Assembly: GCA_003327435.1 (NCBI GenBank)
Contig: QOQV01000002.1
Location: 124,001-188,000 of the forward strand
Length of the DNA stretch: 64,000 bases
DNA from: Ignavibacteriota bacterium
Lineage (GTDB): Bacteria > Bacteroidota > Ignavibacteria > UBA10030 > BY39
Direction: 5' to 3'
Positions 36,219 through 43,928 of this stretch are shown here, piece after piece. Numbering within the stretch: position 1 is the stretch's first letter; every line of letters begins with the position of its first letter. The notes beneath the pieces are model-generated. The model searched no databases and was not told the origin of the DNA. It was given only the letters and a program-made list of their open reading frames with translations. Position numbers and translations under genes: made by a program.

Positions 36219-36563
36219 ATGAAATTAGAAGAAATTATTAGAATACTAAATTTGAAAATCATAACAAGCGAGAAGTTTTTAAACAGGACAATCACTGGTG
36301 GTTATGCAAGCGATTTATTGAGCGATGTAATTGCCAATGCTCAAAGTGGCAATTTATGGATTACAATGCAAACTCATATCAATATCGTAGCTGTGGCTGT
36401 ACTTAAAGAGTTATCGGCAATTATCATTGTCAATGGTAGAAACCCTGCAGATGATACTATAAAGAAGGCAGAAGAGCAGGGTGTAGTAATTATGTGCAGC
36501 GATTTGCCCGCATTTAAATTATGCGGGAAGTTATATGAATTAGGTATCGGCAAAGATAATTAA
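36219..36563 (+). CDS. Second DRTGG-domain protein
   Basis: A 114-residue homologue of the DRTGG protein at 34076: GGYASDLLSDVIANAQSGNLWITMQ aligns with the same segment, and INGRNP-like VNGRNPADDT follows. Its stop overlaps the PHP gene by a base. The two copies flank the HATPase and hydrogenase-like pair and may form a heterodimer. Confidence 0.72.
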   Translation: MKLEEIIRILNLKIITSEKFLNRTITGGYASDLLSDVIANAQSGNLWITMQTHINIVAVAVLKELSAIIIVNGRNPADDTIKKAEEQGVVIMCSDLPAFKLCGKLYELGIGKDN

Positions 36564-37312
36564 TGTCAAAAATTTATAAGGCAGATTTGCATATTCATAC
36601 ATGCTTATCGCCTTGCGGTGATTTAAAAATGTCACCCAAGAATATCATAGAGCAGGTTCTTAAAAATAACATCGAAATTATAGCTATATGTGATCATAAT
36701 TCTGCTAAAAATATTCCAGCTGTTATTAGAGCAGCTCATAATAAAAATGTGTGTGTAATACCAGGAATGGAAATATCAACAATTGAAGAAGTTCATATAC
36801 TTGCGCTCTTTGAAAACATCGAATTTGCAAATGAAATGGAAAAGCTCGTTTACGAAAATCTTGAAGGACTCAATGATCCAGATTTATTCGGTATGCAGGT
36901 AATAGCCAATGAATTCGATGAAGTTGAAGGTTTTGAGGAAAAATTGCTTATCGGTTCAGTTAATTTGAGTATTGAGCAAGTAGTTGATTATATACACAAA
37001 TTTAACGGGCTTGCCATAGCAAGTCATATTGATAAGCAACATTACAGTATAATTAGTCAGTTAGGTTTTATCCCTGAAAATCTTCAGCTTGATGCTCTGG
37101 AAATTTCTAAAAATCTGGATCAAACTGAAACAAAGCTTATTATGAGTAAATATAGCAGATTTCCATTTCTCAAGAATTCCGATGCACATTTTATTGAAGA
37201 TTTAGGAAATGTTTTTAATGAGTTTCTTATAGAACAACCCACTTTTGAAGAAATTAAAAAAGCTCTTCAAGGTGAAGCTGGAAGAAAAGTAAATATTGGT
37301 CGGGTTATGTGA
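36563..37312 (+). CDS. PHP-domain phosphoesterase
   Basis: A 249-residue PHP (polymerase and histidinol phosphatase) domain. The metal motif is DLHIHTCLSPCGDL (residues 6-19), with further ligands in ICDHNS, EVHILALF and IASHIDKQ and the closing NSDAH. It is likely a phosphatase or nuclease-like hydrolase of a small nucleotide. PHP genes of this kind recur beside [FeFe]-hydrogenase genes in Firmicutes and Thermotogae. The substrate is unknown. Confidence 0.78.
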   Translation: MSKIYKADLHIHTCLSPCGDLKMSPKNIIEQVLKNNIEIIAICDHNSAKNIPAVIRAAHNKNVCVIPGMEISTIEEVHILALFENIEFANEMEKLVYENLEGLNDPDLFGMQVIANEFDEVEGFEEKLLIGSVNLSIEQVVDYIHKFNGLAIASHIDKQHYSIISQLGFIPENLQLDALEISKNLDQTETKLIMSKYSRFPFLKNSDAHFIEDLGNVFNEFLIEQPTFEEIKKALQGEAGRKVNIGRVM

Positions 37313-37313
37313 T

Positions 37314-37865
37314 TTGGAAGATTTATCTTTACATATATTGGATATAGTTGAAAATTCTATAAGAGCTGGTGCAAGAAATGTTAAAATTAAGATTATTATA
37401 GATAAAAAAAATGATTTGTTAAATTTAGAAATAGAAGATGATGGTAAAGGAATGACGCAAGATGAAGTAAATAAAATATTTGACCCTTTTTACACAGGTC
37501 AAAACAAGAAAACAGGTTTAGGACTATCGCTTTTAAAAGATTCGGTAGAAAAAGCTGAGGGTCAGATTAATGTTTTTTCTAAAGTTAATACAGGCACAAA
37601 AGTAGTTGCAAACTTTAAATTAAGTAATCCAGATATGATACCGATTGGTGACATAAGTGAGACAATGTTAGTTTTAGCAATCAGTAATCAGGATGTCCGC
37701 TTTAAATTGAATCATATTTGCAATGGAAATGAATTTGTTTTTGACACGGATGAGTTTAAGGAAGCAAGAAATGATTCATTAAATTTTTTGAAGGAAGTTA
37801 AGAACAAATTAGAAAATTATAAGAAATTTTTAGCAACCATAAAAGGAGATTTATATGGAATATAA
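37314..37865 (+). CDS. Histidine-kinase-like ATPase domain protein
   Basis: A lone HATPase of about 183 residues. From TTG at 37314 it begins MEDLSLHILDIVENSIRAGA, the usual opening of this family; an upstream TTG at 37296 would add six residues. N box ENSIRAGA, G1 box DDGKGM and G2 box KTGLGLSLLKDS are present. It lacks the phospho-acceptor domain of a true histidine kinase. The gene begins 2 bases after the PHP stop and overlaps the NuoE-like gene by 11 bases. Confidence 0.75.
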   Translation: MEDLSLHILDIVENSIRAGARNVKIKIIIDKKNDLLNLEIEDDGKGMTQDEVNKIFDPFYTGQNKKTGLGLSLLKDSVEKAEGQINVFSKVNTGTKVVANFKLSNPDMIPIGDISETMLVLAISNQDVRFKLNHICNGNEFVFDTDEFKEARNDSLNFLKEVKNKLENYKKFLATIKGDLYGI

Positions 37866-38322
37866 CGCAACAGAAGTCGCAAAAAAAATTGCTGCTCGAT
37901 GGGGCAACAAACCTGAAAACATTATTGAAATGATGCACGATATTCAAACTGAATTAAATTATTTACCAAAAGATGTTTTATATGAGGTATCAAAGTTTGC
38001 AAGTGTTCCGATTAGTAAAATATATAATATTGCAACTTTTTATAATGCCTTCAGTTTAAAGCCAAAAGGAAAATACAAAATTTGTGTTTGTATGGGTACG
38101 CCTTGCCATGCTTTAGGTGCGCCAAGAATAGTTAGTGCACTTGAGAGAGAACTTGAAATTAAATGTGGTGACACCACTAAAGATATGAAATACAGTCTTG
38201 AAATTACCGGATGTGTCGGTACTTGCGGTTTAGCTCCTGTTGTTGTGATAAACGAAGACCTATATGGACCAGTGCAGGTTTCAGGTGTCCAAAAATTAAT
38301 TAAAAAATATGATTCAAAGTAA
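37855..38322 (+). CDS. NuoE/HydC-like [2Fe-2S] diaphorase subunit
   Basis: A 155-residue thioredoxin-like ferredoxin. The [2Fe-2S] ligands are in CMGTPCHALGA (C-x4-C) and TGCVGTCGLAP (C-x3-C). NuoE and HydC sit against the FMN subunit and take part in electron transfer from NADH. AAGGAG precedes its ATG within the HATPase gene. The next two genes are the ferredoxin-like and NuoF/HydB-like subunits, the standard HydC-HydB order. Confidence 0.9.
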   Translation: MEYNATEVAKKIAARWGNKPENIIEMMHDIQTELNYLPKDVLYEVSKFASVPISKIYNIATFYNAFSLKPKGKYKICVCMGTPCHALGAPRIVSALERELEIKCGDTTKDMKYSLEITGCVGTCGLAPVVVINEDLYGPVQVSGVQKLIKKYDSK

Positions 38323-38334
38323 GGAGATGATAAG

Positions 38335-38718
38335 ATGGGAAAATTAAAAATTGAAGACTTAGATAAAATTTCAGAAAGTGTACGTAAAAGAATTAGTTTA
38401 AGAGAAGGTGCTGGAAAAGTTAAAATAACCGTTCATATGGGAACTTGCGGTATTGCCGCAGGTGCAAGAAATGTGATGACTGCTTTTTTAAACGAAATTG
38501 AAATCCACAATGCAAAAGATATTATTGTTGTTACATCAGGATGTGCGGGTTTATGTAGTAAAGAACCAATGGTTACTATAGAATATGAAAATCAAGCACC
38601 TGTTAAATATATAGAATTAAATGAGGAAAAGGTTAAAAAAATTTTTGATGAGCATGTATTACACGGAAAAATTGTACCTGAATATGCTCTTTCGATTGGA
38701 AGTGAAAGAATTCAATAA
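38335..38718 (+). CDS. Thioredoxin-like [2Fe-2S] ferredoxin
   Basis: A 127-residue protein with MGTCGIAAGAR near residue 38 and SGCAGLCSKEP near 63. Homologues lie between NuoE and NuoF genes in many [FeFe]-hydrogenase operons. Only three or four cluster cysteines are evident, the first pair being reduced to a single cysteine in GTCG, so cluster binding needs checking. It is expected to be part of or partner to the diaphorase module. Confidence 0.8.
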   Translation: MGKLKIEDLDKISESVRKRISLREGAGKVKITVHMGTCGIAAGARNVMTAFLNEIEIHNAKDIIVVTSGCAGLCSKEPMVTIEYENQAPVKYIELNEEKVKKIFDEHVLHGKIVPEYALSIGSERIQ

Positions 38719-38736
38719 ATTATAGGAGAATTCAAA

Positions 38737-40569
38737 ATGAAGAATTACAGATTACAACTTATGGTGTGTGCTGGTACTGCCTGTGTATCAAATCATTCTT
38801 TGGAAATCAAGGAAGCACTGGAAAGAGAAATTAAAAATCATAATTTGGAAAATGAAGCGCAGGTGGTTCAAACGGGTTGTAATGGTTTTTGTGGAGCTGG
38901 TCCAATATTGGTAGTACAACCAGATGGAATTTTTTATCAGCTACTAAAAGTTACAGATGTAAAACAAATAGTTGAGGAACACCTAATAAAAGGAAGACCG
39001 GTAAAGAAACTTTTATACACACCACCAGAAGAAAAAACACCTATTCCAAAGTTATCCGATATTCCATTCTTCGCTGAGCAAACACTTATTGCTTTAAGGA
39101 ATAGGGGTTTAATCGATCCAGAGAATATTGATGATTATATCGCTCGAGGTGGTTATAAGGCGCTTGCAAAAGTTTTAACTTCGATGACGCCTGATGAGGT
39201 GTTAAATGAGATTAAAATATCCGGCTTGAGGGGTAGAGGAGGTGGAGGATTTCCAACAGGTGTAAAATGGGAATCCTGTAAGAAAGCACACGGAGATGAA
39301 AAATATGTAATTTGTAATGCCGATGAAGGTGATCCAGGAGCATTTATGGATAGATCAATAATTGAAGGAGATCCACACTCTGTAATAGAAGGTATGATTA
39401 TCGGTGCATATGCTATAGAAAATGTTAAACAGGGTTATATTTATGTTAGAATGGAGTACCCGCTTGCGATAAAACGGTTTCAGATAGCCATCAATCAAGC
39501 AAGAGAATATGGATTATTGGGTCAGAACATTTTTGATAAAGGTTTTGACTTTGATATAGAAATTCGACGTGGTGCAGGTGCATTTGTCTGTGGAGAATCT
39601 ACTGCATTAATGGCTTCGATCGAAGGTAAACCAGGTGAACCAAGAGCAAAATATATTCACACGGTTGAGAAAGGTTTATGGGATAAACCGACTTGTTTGA
39701 ATAATGTTGAAACCTGGGCAAATGTGCCACAAATAATTTTACGAGGTGGGAAATGGTTTGCAAGCATCGGAACAGGAGATGTTTCGGAAGATCCCTGGGG
39801 TGGTAGCAAAGGAACTAAGGTTTTCTCTCTGGCTGGAAAAGTAAACAACACTGGCCTCGTTGAAGTCCCTATGGGAATTACACTACGTGATATAATCTTT
39901 AGAATAGGCGGTGGGATTAGAGATGGTAAAAAGTTCAAAGCTGTACAAACTGGTGGTCCATCTGGTGGTTTTATCCCTGAAAGTTTAATAGATTTACCTG
40001 TTGATTATGAAGAATTGACAAAGGTTGGCTCAATGATGGGTTCCGGTGGAATGGTTGTAACTGATGAAGATAATTGCATGGTTGATATGGCAAAGTACTT
40101 CCTGGCTTTCACCCAAGCAGAATCCTGCGGTAAATGTATTCCATGTCGAGAAGGTACAAAGAGGATGCTTGATATTTTAGAAAAAATCACTGCTGGACAG
40201 GGGACTGAAGAAGATTTGGTATTATTAGAAGAATTATCAAATGCTATTGTAGAATCCTCTTTATGTGCACTTGGTGGTTCGGCACCCAATCCAGTTCTCA
40301 CCACCTTAAAATATTTTAGAGATGAATATGAAGCACATGTAAAAGATAAAAAATGCCCAGCTCATATCTGTCGCCAGTTAAATACATATAAAATTAATGA
40401 AAAAATATGTCTTGAAATTGGACATGGTTGTGATGTATGTAAAAAATATTGTCCTGATGGAGCAATCATTGGAGAAAGGAAAAAAGTTCATTACATAGAT
40501 CCGGCAAAGTGTGGTAAATGTGGTGCTTGCTATGATGTATGTAATTTTAATGCAATTTACATCGAATAA
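38737..40569 (+). CDS. NuoF/HydB-like NAD(P)H-binding flavoprotein
   Basis: A 610-residue subunit with four parts: a thioredoxin-like [2Fe-2S] domain (Cys11, Cys16 and QTGCNGFCGAG), the NuoF FMN/NAD core with GLRGRGGGGFPTGVKWE (about 164-180) and NADEGDPGAFMDR, the [4Fe-4S] motif ESCGKCIPCREG, and a C-terminal pair of ferredoxin motifs (CDVCKKYCP, CGKCGACYDVC). This is the layout of HydB from electron-bifurcating hydrogenases, which joins NAD(H) to the iron-sulfur chain. Next comes the HydA/HdrA fusion, at a 14-base gap. Confidence 0.92.
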   Translation: MKNYRLQLMVCAGTACVSNHSLEIKEALEREIKNHNLENEAQVVQTGCNGFCGAGPILVVQPDGIFYQLLKVTDVKQIVEEHLIKGRPVKKLLYTPPEEKTPIPKLSDIPFFAEQTLIALRNRGLIDPENIDDYIARGGYKALAKVLTSMTPDEVLNEIKISGLRGRGGGGFPTGVKWESCKKAHGDEKYVICNADEGDPGAFMDRSIIEGDPHSVIEGMIIGAYAIENVKQGYIYVRMEYPLAIKRFQIAINQAREYGLLGQNIFDKGFDFDIEIRRGAGAFVCGESTALMASIEGKPGEPRAKYIHTVEKGLWDKPTCLNNVETWANVPQIILRGGKWFASIGTGDVSEDPWGGSKGTKVFSLAGKVNNTGLVEVPMGITLRDIIFRIGGGIRDGKKFKAVQTGGPSGGFIPESLIDLPVDYEELTKVGSMMGSGGMVVTDEDNCMVDMAKYFLAFTQAESCGKCIPCREGTKRMLDILEKITAGQGTEEDLVLLEELSNAIVESSLCALGGSAPNPVLTTLKYFRDEYEAHVKDKKCPAHICRQLNTYKINEKICLEIGHGCDVCKKYCPDGAIIGERKKVHYIDPAKCGKCGACYDVCNFNAIYIE

Positions 40570-40583
40570 TAAAGGAGAGAAAA

Positions 40584-42344
40584 ATGGTTACTATAAAAAT
40601 TGACGATATCGAAGTTCAGGTTCCAGAAGATACCCCGATACTTAAAGCTGCCGAAAAAGCGGGAATATGGATACCAACAATGTGTTATAATGATCTTATC
40701 GAACCATATGGAGTATGCCGTCTCTGTAGTGTAGAAGTTATTAGGGGTAAACGCAGTAGAGTTGTTACATCCTGCAATTATCCTGTTAGAGAAGGAATTT
40801 CCGTACGCACAAATTCTGAAAAAATTAAATGGATAAGAAAAGTTATAATGGAGTTAATGGTCTCCAGATGGCCTAATGTTAAAGTTGTACGCGAAATGGC
40901 TGAAAAACTCGGAATCGAAAAACCGCGATTTGAGTCATTGGAAAAGGATGAAGCTCCAGATGCTTGTATACTATGTGGACTTTGTGTAAATGTATGTCGG
41001 GATCTGGTTGGTGCGAGTATCCTCGGTTTTGCTTATAGAGGTATTAAAAGAGAAGTAGTTTTACCTTTCGATGAAATAACAGATAAATGTATTGTCTGTG
41101 GTGCTTGTGCTCATGTTTGTCCTACTGGACATGTTAAAATGATAGTTGAAGATTATAAGGGAAAGAAACCTGAATTTACATTAGGCCCAAAAACTGCAAT
41201 ATATGTTCCATCAATGCAGGCAGTACCTCGTGTTCCCGTTATTGATCCAGAATCATGTATTCACTTTAAAACAGGCGGTTGTGAAACCTGTGCTAAAGTT
41301 TGTGAACCTAAAGCAATAAATTATGAAATGAAAGACGAAGTTGTTGAGATAGATGTTGGTCAAATTCTTGTAGCCACTGGTTACGACTTGTTTGATGCTT
41401 CACAAATGGCTCAATATGGATATGGAAGATATGACAATGTATATAGTTCACTTGAATTTGAAATGATGTTAAATTCCACCGGTCCAACAGGCGGTAAAGT
41501 TTTAACGAAAGATGGTAAAGAACCTCGTGCGGTGGGTATTATCCATTGCATCGGCTCCCGAGATACAAATTATCATCCATATTGTTCGCGGGTTTGTTGT
41601 ATGTATGCGTTAAAATTTGCTCACCTTGTGCATGATCGAACAAATGCGGCAATATATCAATTCTATATTGATATGAGAGCTTTTGGAAAAGGATATGAAG
41701 AATTTTATTCGAGGTTGTTGGATGAAGGTATAAATATGATTCGTGGTAAAGCAGCAGAGGTGGTCGAAGCTCCTCCTGTAAATGGTCAGCAAGGTAACCT
41801 TTTAATTAGATGCGAGGATACATTGATTGGCAAGTTTAGAGAAATTCCTGTTGATATGGTAATCCTTTGTAATGCAATTGAACCTAAGCGCGACAGTGAT
41901 ATAATTCGCAGATTGTTCTCCATCAGTAAAAGTCCAGATGGATTTTTCCTCGAAAGACATCCAAAACTTGATCCTACTGCAACTACAACTGATGGTGTCT
42001 ATATCGCAGGTTGTGCACAGGGTCCAAAGGATATTCCTGATACCGTTGCACAGGCAAGCTCTGCAGCAGCGAGAATATTGACATTAATTTCCAGAGGTGA
42101 AGTAGAAATTGATCCGGTACGCGCAATGGTTATGGATGAGTATTGCTCTGGATGTAGAATATGTAATAATTTATGTCCTTATGGCGCCATTGAGTTTCTC
42201 GAAGATAAGAAAATATCACATGTAAACGAAGCCCTCTGTAAGGGATGCGGTACCTGTGTTGCTGCCTGTCCATCGTCAGCAATGACAGGTCAGGGTTTCA
42301 CAGACGCACAAATTCTATCTGAATTAGAAGGTTTATTGATTTAA
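40584..42344 (+). CDS. HydA/NuoG-like Fe-S domain fused to C-terminal half of HdrA
   Basis: A 586-residue chimera. Residues 1-75 form a [2Fe-2S] domain (Cys34, 45, 48, 64). Residues 125-185 carry two [4Fe-4S] motifs (128-138 and 169-179); the His-Cys cluster usual between them in NuoG/HydA is absent. From about residue 200 the sequence is HdrA's second half: AIYVPSMQAVPRVP, Cys225/233/236/240, IDVGQILVATGYD (FAD domain), GSRDTNYHPYCSRVCCMYA, DMRAFGKGYEEFY, and two final ferredoxins (521-531 and 552-562). It begins where the 33201-34073 protein stops, so the two should make one HdrA-like unit. No H-cluster domain is present, unlike HydA. It likely wires NADH diaphorase to the Hdr/Mvh side. Confidence 0.85.
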   Translation: MVTIKIDDIEVQVPEDTPILKAAEKAGIWIPTMCYNDLIEPYGVCRLCSVEVIRGKRSRVVTSCNYPVREGISVRTNSEKIKWIRKVIMELMVSRWPNVKVVREMAEKLGIEKPRFESLEKDEAPDACILCGLCVNVCRDLVGASILGFAYRGIKREVVLPFDEITDKCIVCGACAHVCPTGHVKMIVEDYKGKKPEFTLGPKTAIYVPSMQAVPRVPVIDPESCIHFKTGGCETCAKVCEPKAINYEMKDEVVEIDVGQILVATGYDLFDASQMAQYGYGRYDNVYSSLEFEMMLNSTGPTGGKVLTKDGKEPRAVGIIHCIGSRDTNYHPYCSRVCCMYALKFAHLVHDRTNAAIYQFYIDMRAFGKGYEEFYSRLLDEGINMIRGKAAEVVEAPPVNGQQGNLLIRCEDTLIGKFREIPVDMVILCNAIEPKRDSDIIRRLFSISKSPDGFFLERHPKLDPTATTTDGVYIAGCAQGPKDIPDTVAQASSAAARILTLISRGEVEIDPVRAMVMDEYCSGCRICNNLCPYGAIEFLEDKKISHVNEALCKGCGTCVAACPSSAMTGQGFTDAQILSELEGLLI

Positions 42345-42362
42345 ATTTTTAAAAAAATTCCT

Positions 42363-42539
42363 ATGCAATTAACAATAAATGAAAATGAAAAGCAATTACT
42401 TGAAGAAGTTATAATCAGTGAAATAGATGAAGTAAAAGAAGAAATTCACCATACAGATGATTTTGATTTTAAGGAAAAATTGAAAGTAAGATTGGAAATT
42501 CTTGAAAAGCTACTAAATAAGATTCGTATGTTGGTTTAA
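42363..42539 (+). CDS. Small acidic coiled-coil protein (58 residues)
   Basis: An ATG at 42363 opens 58 codons ending in TAA at 42539, in the 200-base gap between the fusion gene and the PflX-like gene. The product is charged and heptad-like (EKQLLEEVIISEIDEVKEEI, then FKEKLKVRLEILEKLLNKI) with an EIHHTDDFDF turn, so a helical hairpin is predicted. Small proteins of this pattern occur in various anaerobes; I know no function. Its place suggests a complex assembly factor or subunit, which is inference. Confidence 0.6.
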   Translation: MQLTINENEKQLLEEVIISEIDEVKEEIHHTDDFDFKEKLKVRLEILEKLLNKIRMLV

Positions 42540-42544
42540 TTTAT

Positions 42545-43471
42545 ATGATACCATCTTATATAAAATTGAAAAATTCTAATGAGTTATCTCTGAGAGTTGA
42601 TAAATTATACGAATTAATGAAAGAATGTAAATTGTGTCCAAGAAACTGTAAAGCGAAAAGATTCGAAAAGAGATATGGTGTGTGCCGTTCGACTGAACAA
42701 ATATATGTTTCAAGTTTGATGACGCATTTTGGTGAAGAAACTGTTTTAGTTGGCTGGAATGGTTCAGGAACCGTTTTTTTTACAAATTGCAATCTCTGGT
42801 GCCTATATTGTCAAAACTATGATATAAGTCATTTAAAAAATGGAGAACCGGTAAGCGTACAACAATTAGCTGAAGCTATGTTATCACTCCAGCAATTAGG
42901 TTGTCATAATATTAATCTGGTGACACCAACCCATTATGTTCCAATGATTGTAGAATCATTAAATATTGCAGCTGAAAAAGGGTTAAACATACCGATTGTT
43001 TACAATTGTGGTGGTTATGAATCAGTCGAAACCCTAAAATACCTGGACGGAATTATTGATATCTATATGCCAGATATAAAATATTCAGATAATCGTAATT
43101 CGAAGAAATATTCTGGAGTTAAGGATTATTGGGATGTTGCTCGAAAAGCTGTGATTGAAATGCATCGTCAGGTTGGAGATTTAAAAATTAACAATTTTGG
43201 TATCGCCGAAAGAGGTCTATTGGTGCGTCATCTTGTTCTACCAAACAATATATCAGGTTCAGAAAAAGTATTGGAGTTTATAGCAAATGAAGTTTGTATC
43301 GATACTTATGTGAATATAATGGATCAGTATAGGCCGTGTTTTAAAGCAAAATTCTTTCCAGAACTAAACAGAAGAATAACCGAATCAGAATATCAATATG
43401 TTTTAGATTATGCTGAATCATTAGGTTTACACAGAGGATTTGGCAAATATGAAAAATTATTAATAACATAA
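42545..43471 (+). CDS. Radical-SAM protein, PflX/AmmeMemoRadiSam-like
   Basis: A 308-residue radical-SAM protein with the cluster motif CNLWCLYC (CxxxCxxC) near residue 84, preceded by a cysteine-rich N-terminus (CKLCPRNCKAKRFEKRYGVC) typical of the PflX group (COG1313). These relate to pyruvate formate-lyase activases but have no proven role. Sitting between the HdrA fusion and mvhD, it may modify or mature a complex subunit, which is speculation. Confidence 0.82.
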   Translation: MIPSYIKLKNSNELSLRVDKLYELMKECKLCPRNCKAKRFEKRYGVCRSTEQIYVSSLMTHFGEETVLVGWNGSGTVFFTNCNLWCLYCQNYDISHLKNGEPVSVQQLAEAMLSLQQLGCHNINLVTPTHYVPMIVESLNIAAEKGLNIPIVYNCGGYESVETLKYLDGIIDIYMPDIKYSDNRNSKKYSGVKDYWDVARKAVIEMHRQVGDLKINNFGIAERGLLVRHLVLPNNISGSEKVLEFIANEVCIDTYVNIMDQYRPCFKAKFFPELNRRITESEYQYVLDYAESLGLHRGFGKYEKLLIT

Positions 43472-43486
43472 AGAAAGGTAATTACA

Positions 43487-43918
43487 ATGGCTTTTGAACC
43501 AAAAATAATTGGCTTTTTATGTAACTGGTGTTCATATTCAGGAGCAGATCTTGCGGGTGTATCAAGGATTAAATCTGCACCCAATGTAAGAGTTATTCGT
43601 ACGATGTGTAGTGGCAGAGTTGATCCTACATTTATATTAAAAGCATTTCAATTAGGAGCAGATGGGGTAGTTGTCATGGGATGCCACCCAGGCGATTGTC
43701 ATTATCAAGAGGGAAACTACAAAACAATGCGGCGAATACCATTCCTTAAAAAGCTTATAAAAGATTTCGGTATTGAACCAGAACGTTTAAGATTGGAATG
43801 GGTGAGTGCATCAGAAGGAGATCGATATGCTACAGTTGTGAATGAGTTTACTGAGGAAATTCGAAAACTTGGCCCTATAAAACACCCTTCATGTAAAGTA
43901 AAACTTGAACAAATATAA
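43487..43918 (+). CDS. mvhD: MvhD-like [2Fe-2S] subunit of F420-nonreducing hydrogenase
   Basis: A 143-residue protein with the family pattern FLCNWCSYSGADLAG, RTMCSGRVDP, GCHPGDCHYQEGN. MvhD joins the hydrogenase to HdrA in methanogen MvhADG-HdrABC complexes through its [2Fe-2S] cluster. Placement directly before mvhG and mvhA matches that role here. It stops 10 bases before the chosen mvhG start. Confidence 0.92.
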   Translation: MAFEPKIIGFLCNWCSYSGADLAGVSRIKSAPNVRVIRTMCSGRVDPTFILKAFQLGADGVVVMGCHPGDCHYQEGNYKTMRRIPFLKKLIKDFGIEPERLRLEWVSASEGDRYATVVNEFTEEIRKLGPIKHPSCKVKLEQI

Positions 43919-43928
43919 GGAGAAAGAT

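Noticed and set aside
40584-42344. The fusion gene as a catalytic [FeFe]-hydrogenase HydA
   Set aside because: It has no H-cluster motifs (no TSCCP, PCxxKxxE or CxxxC set); HdrA sequence occupies the C-terminal part.
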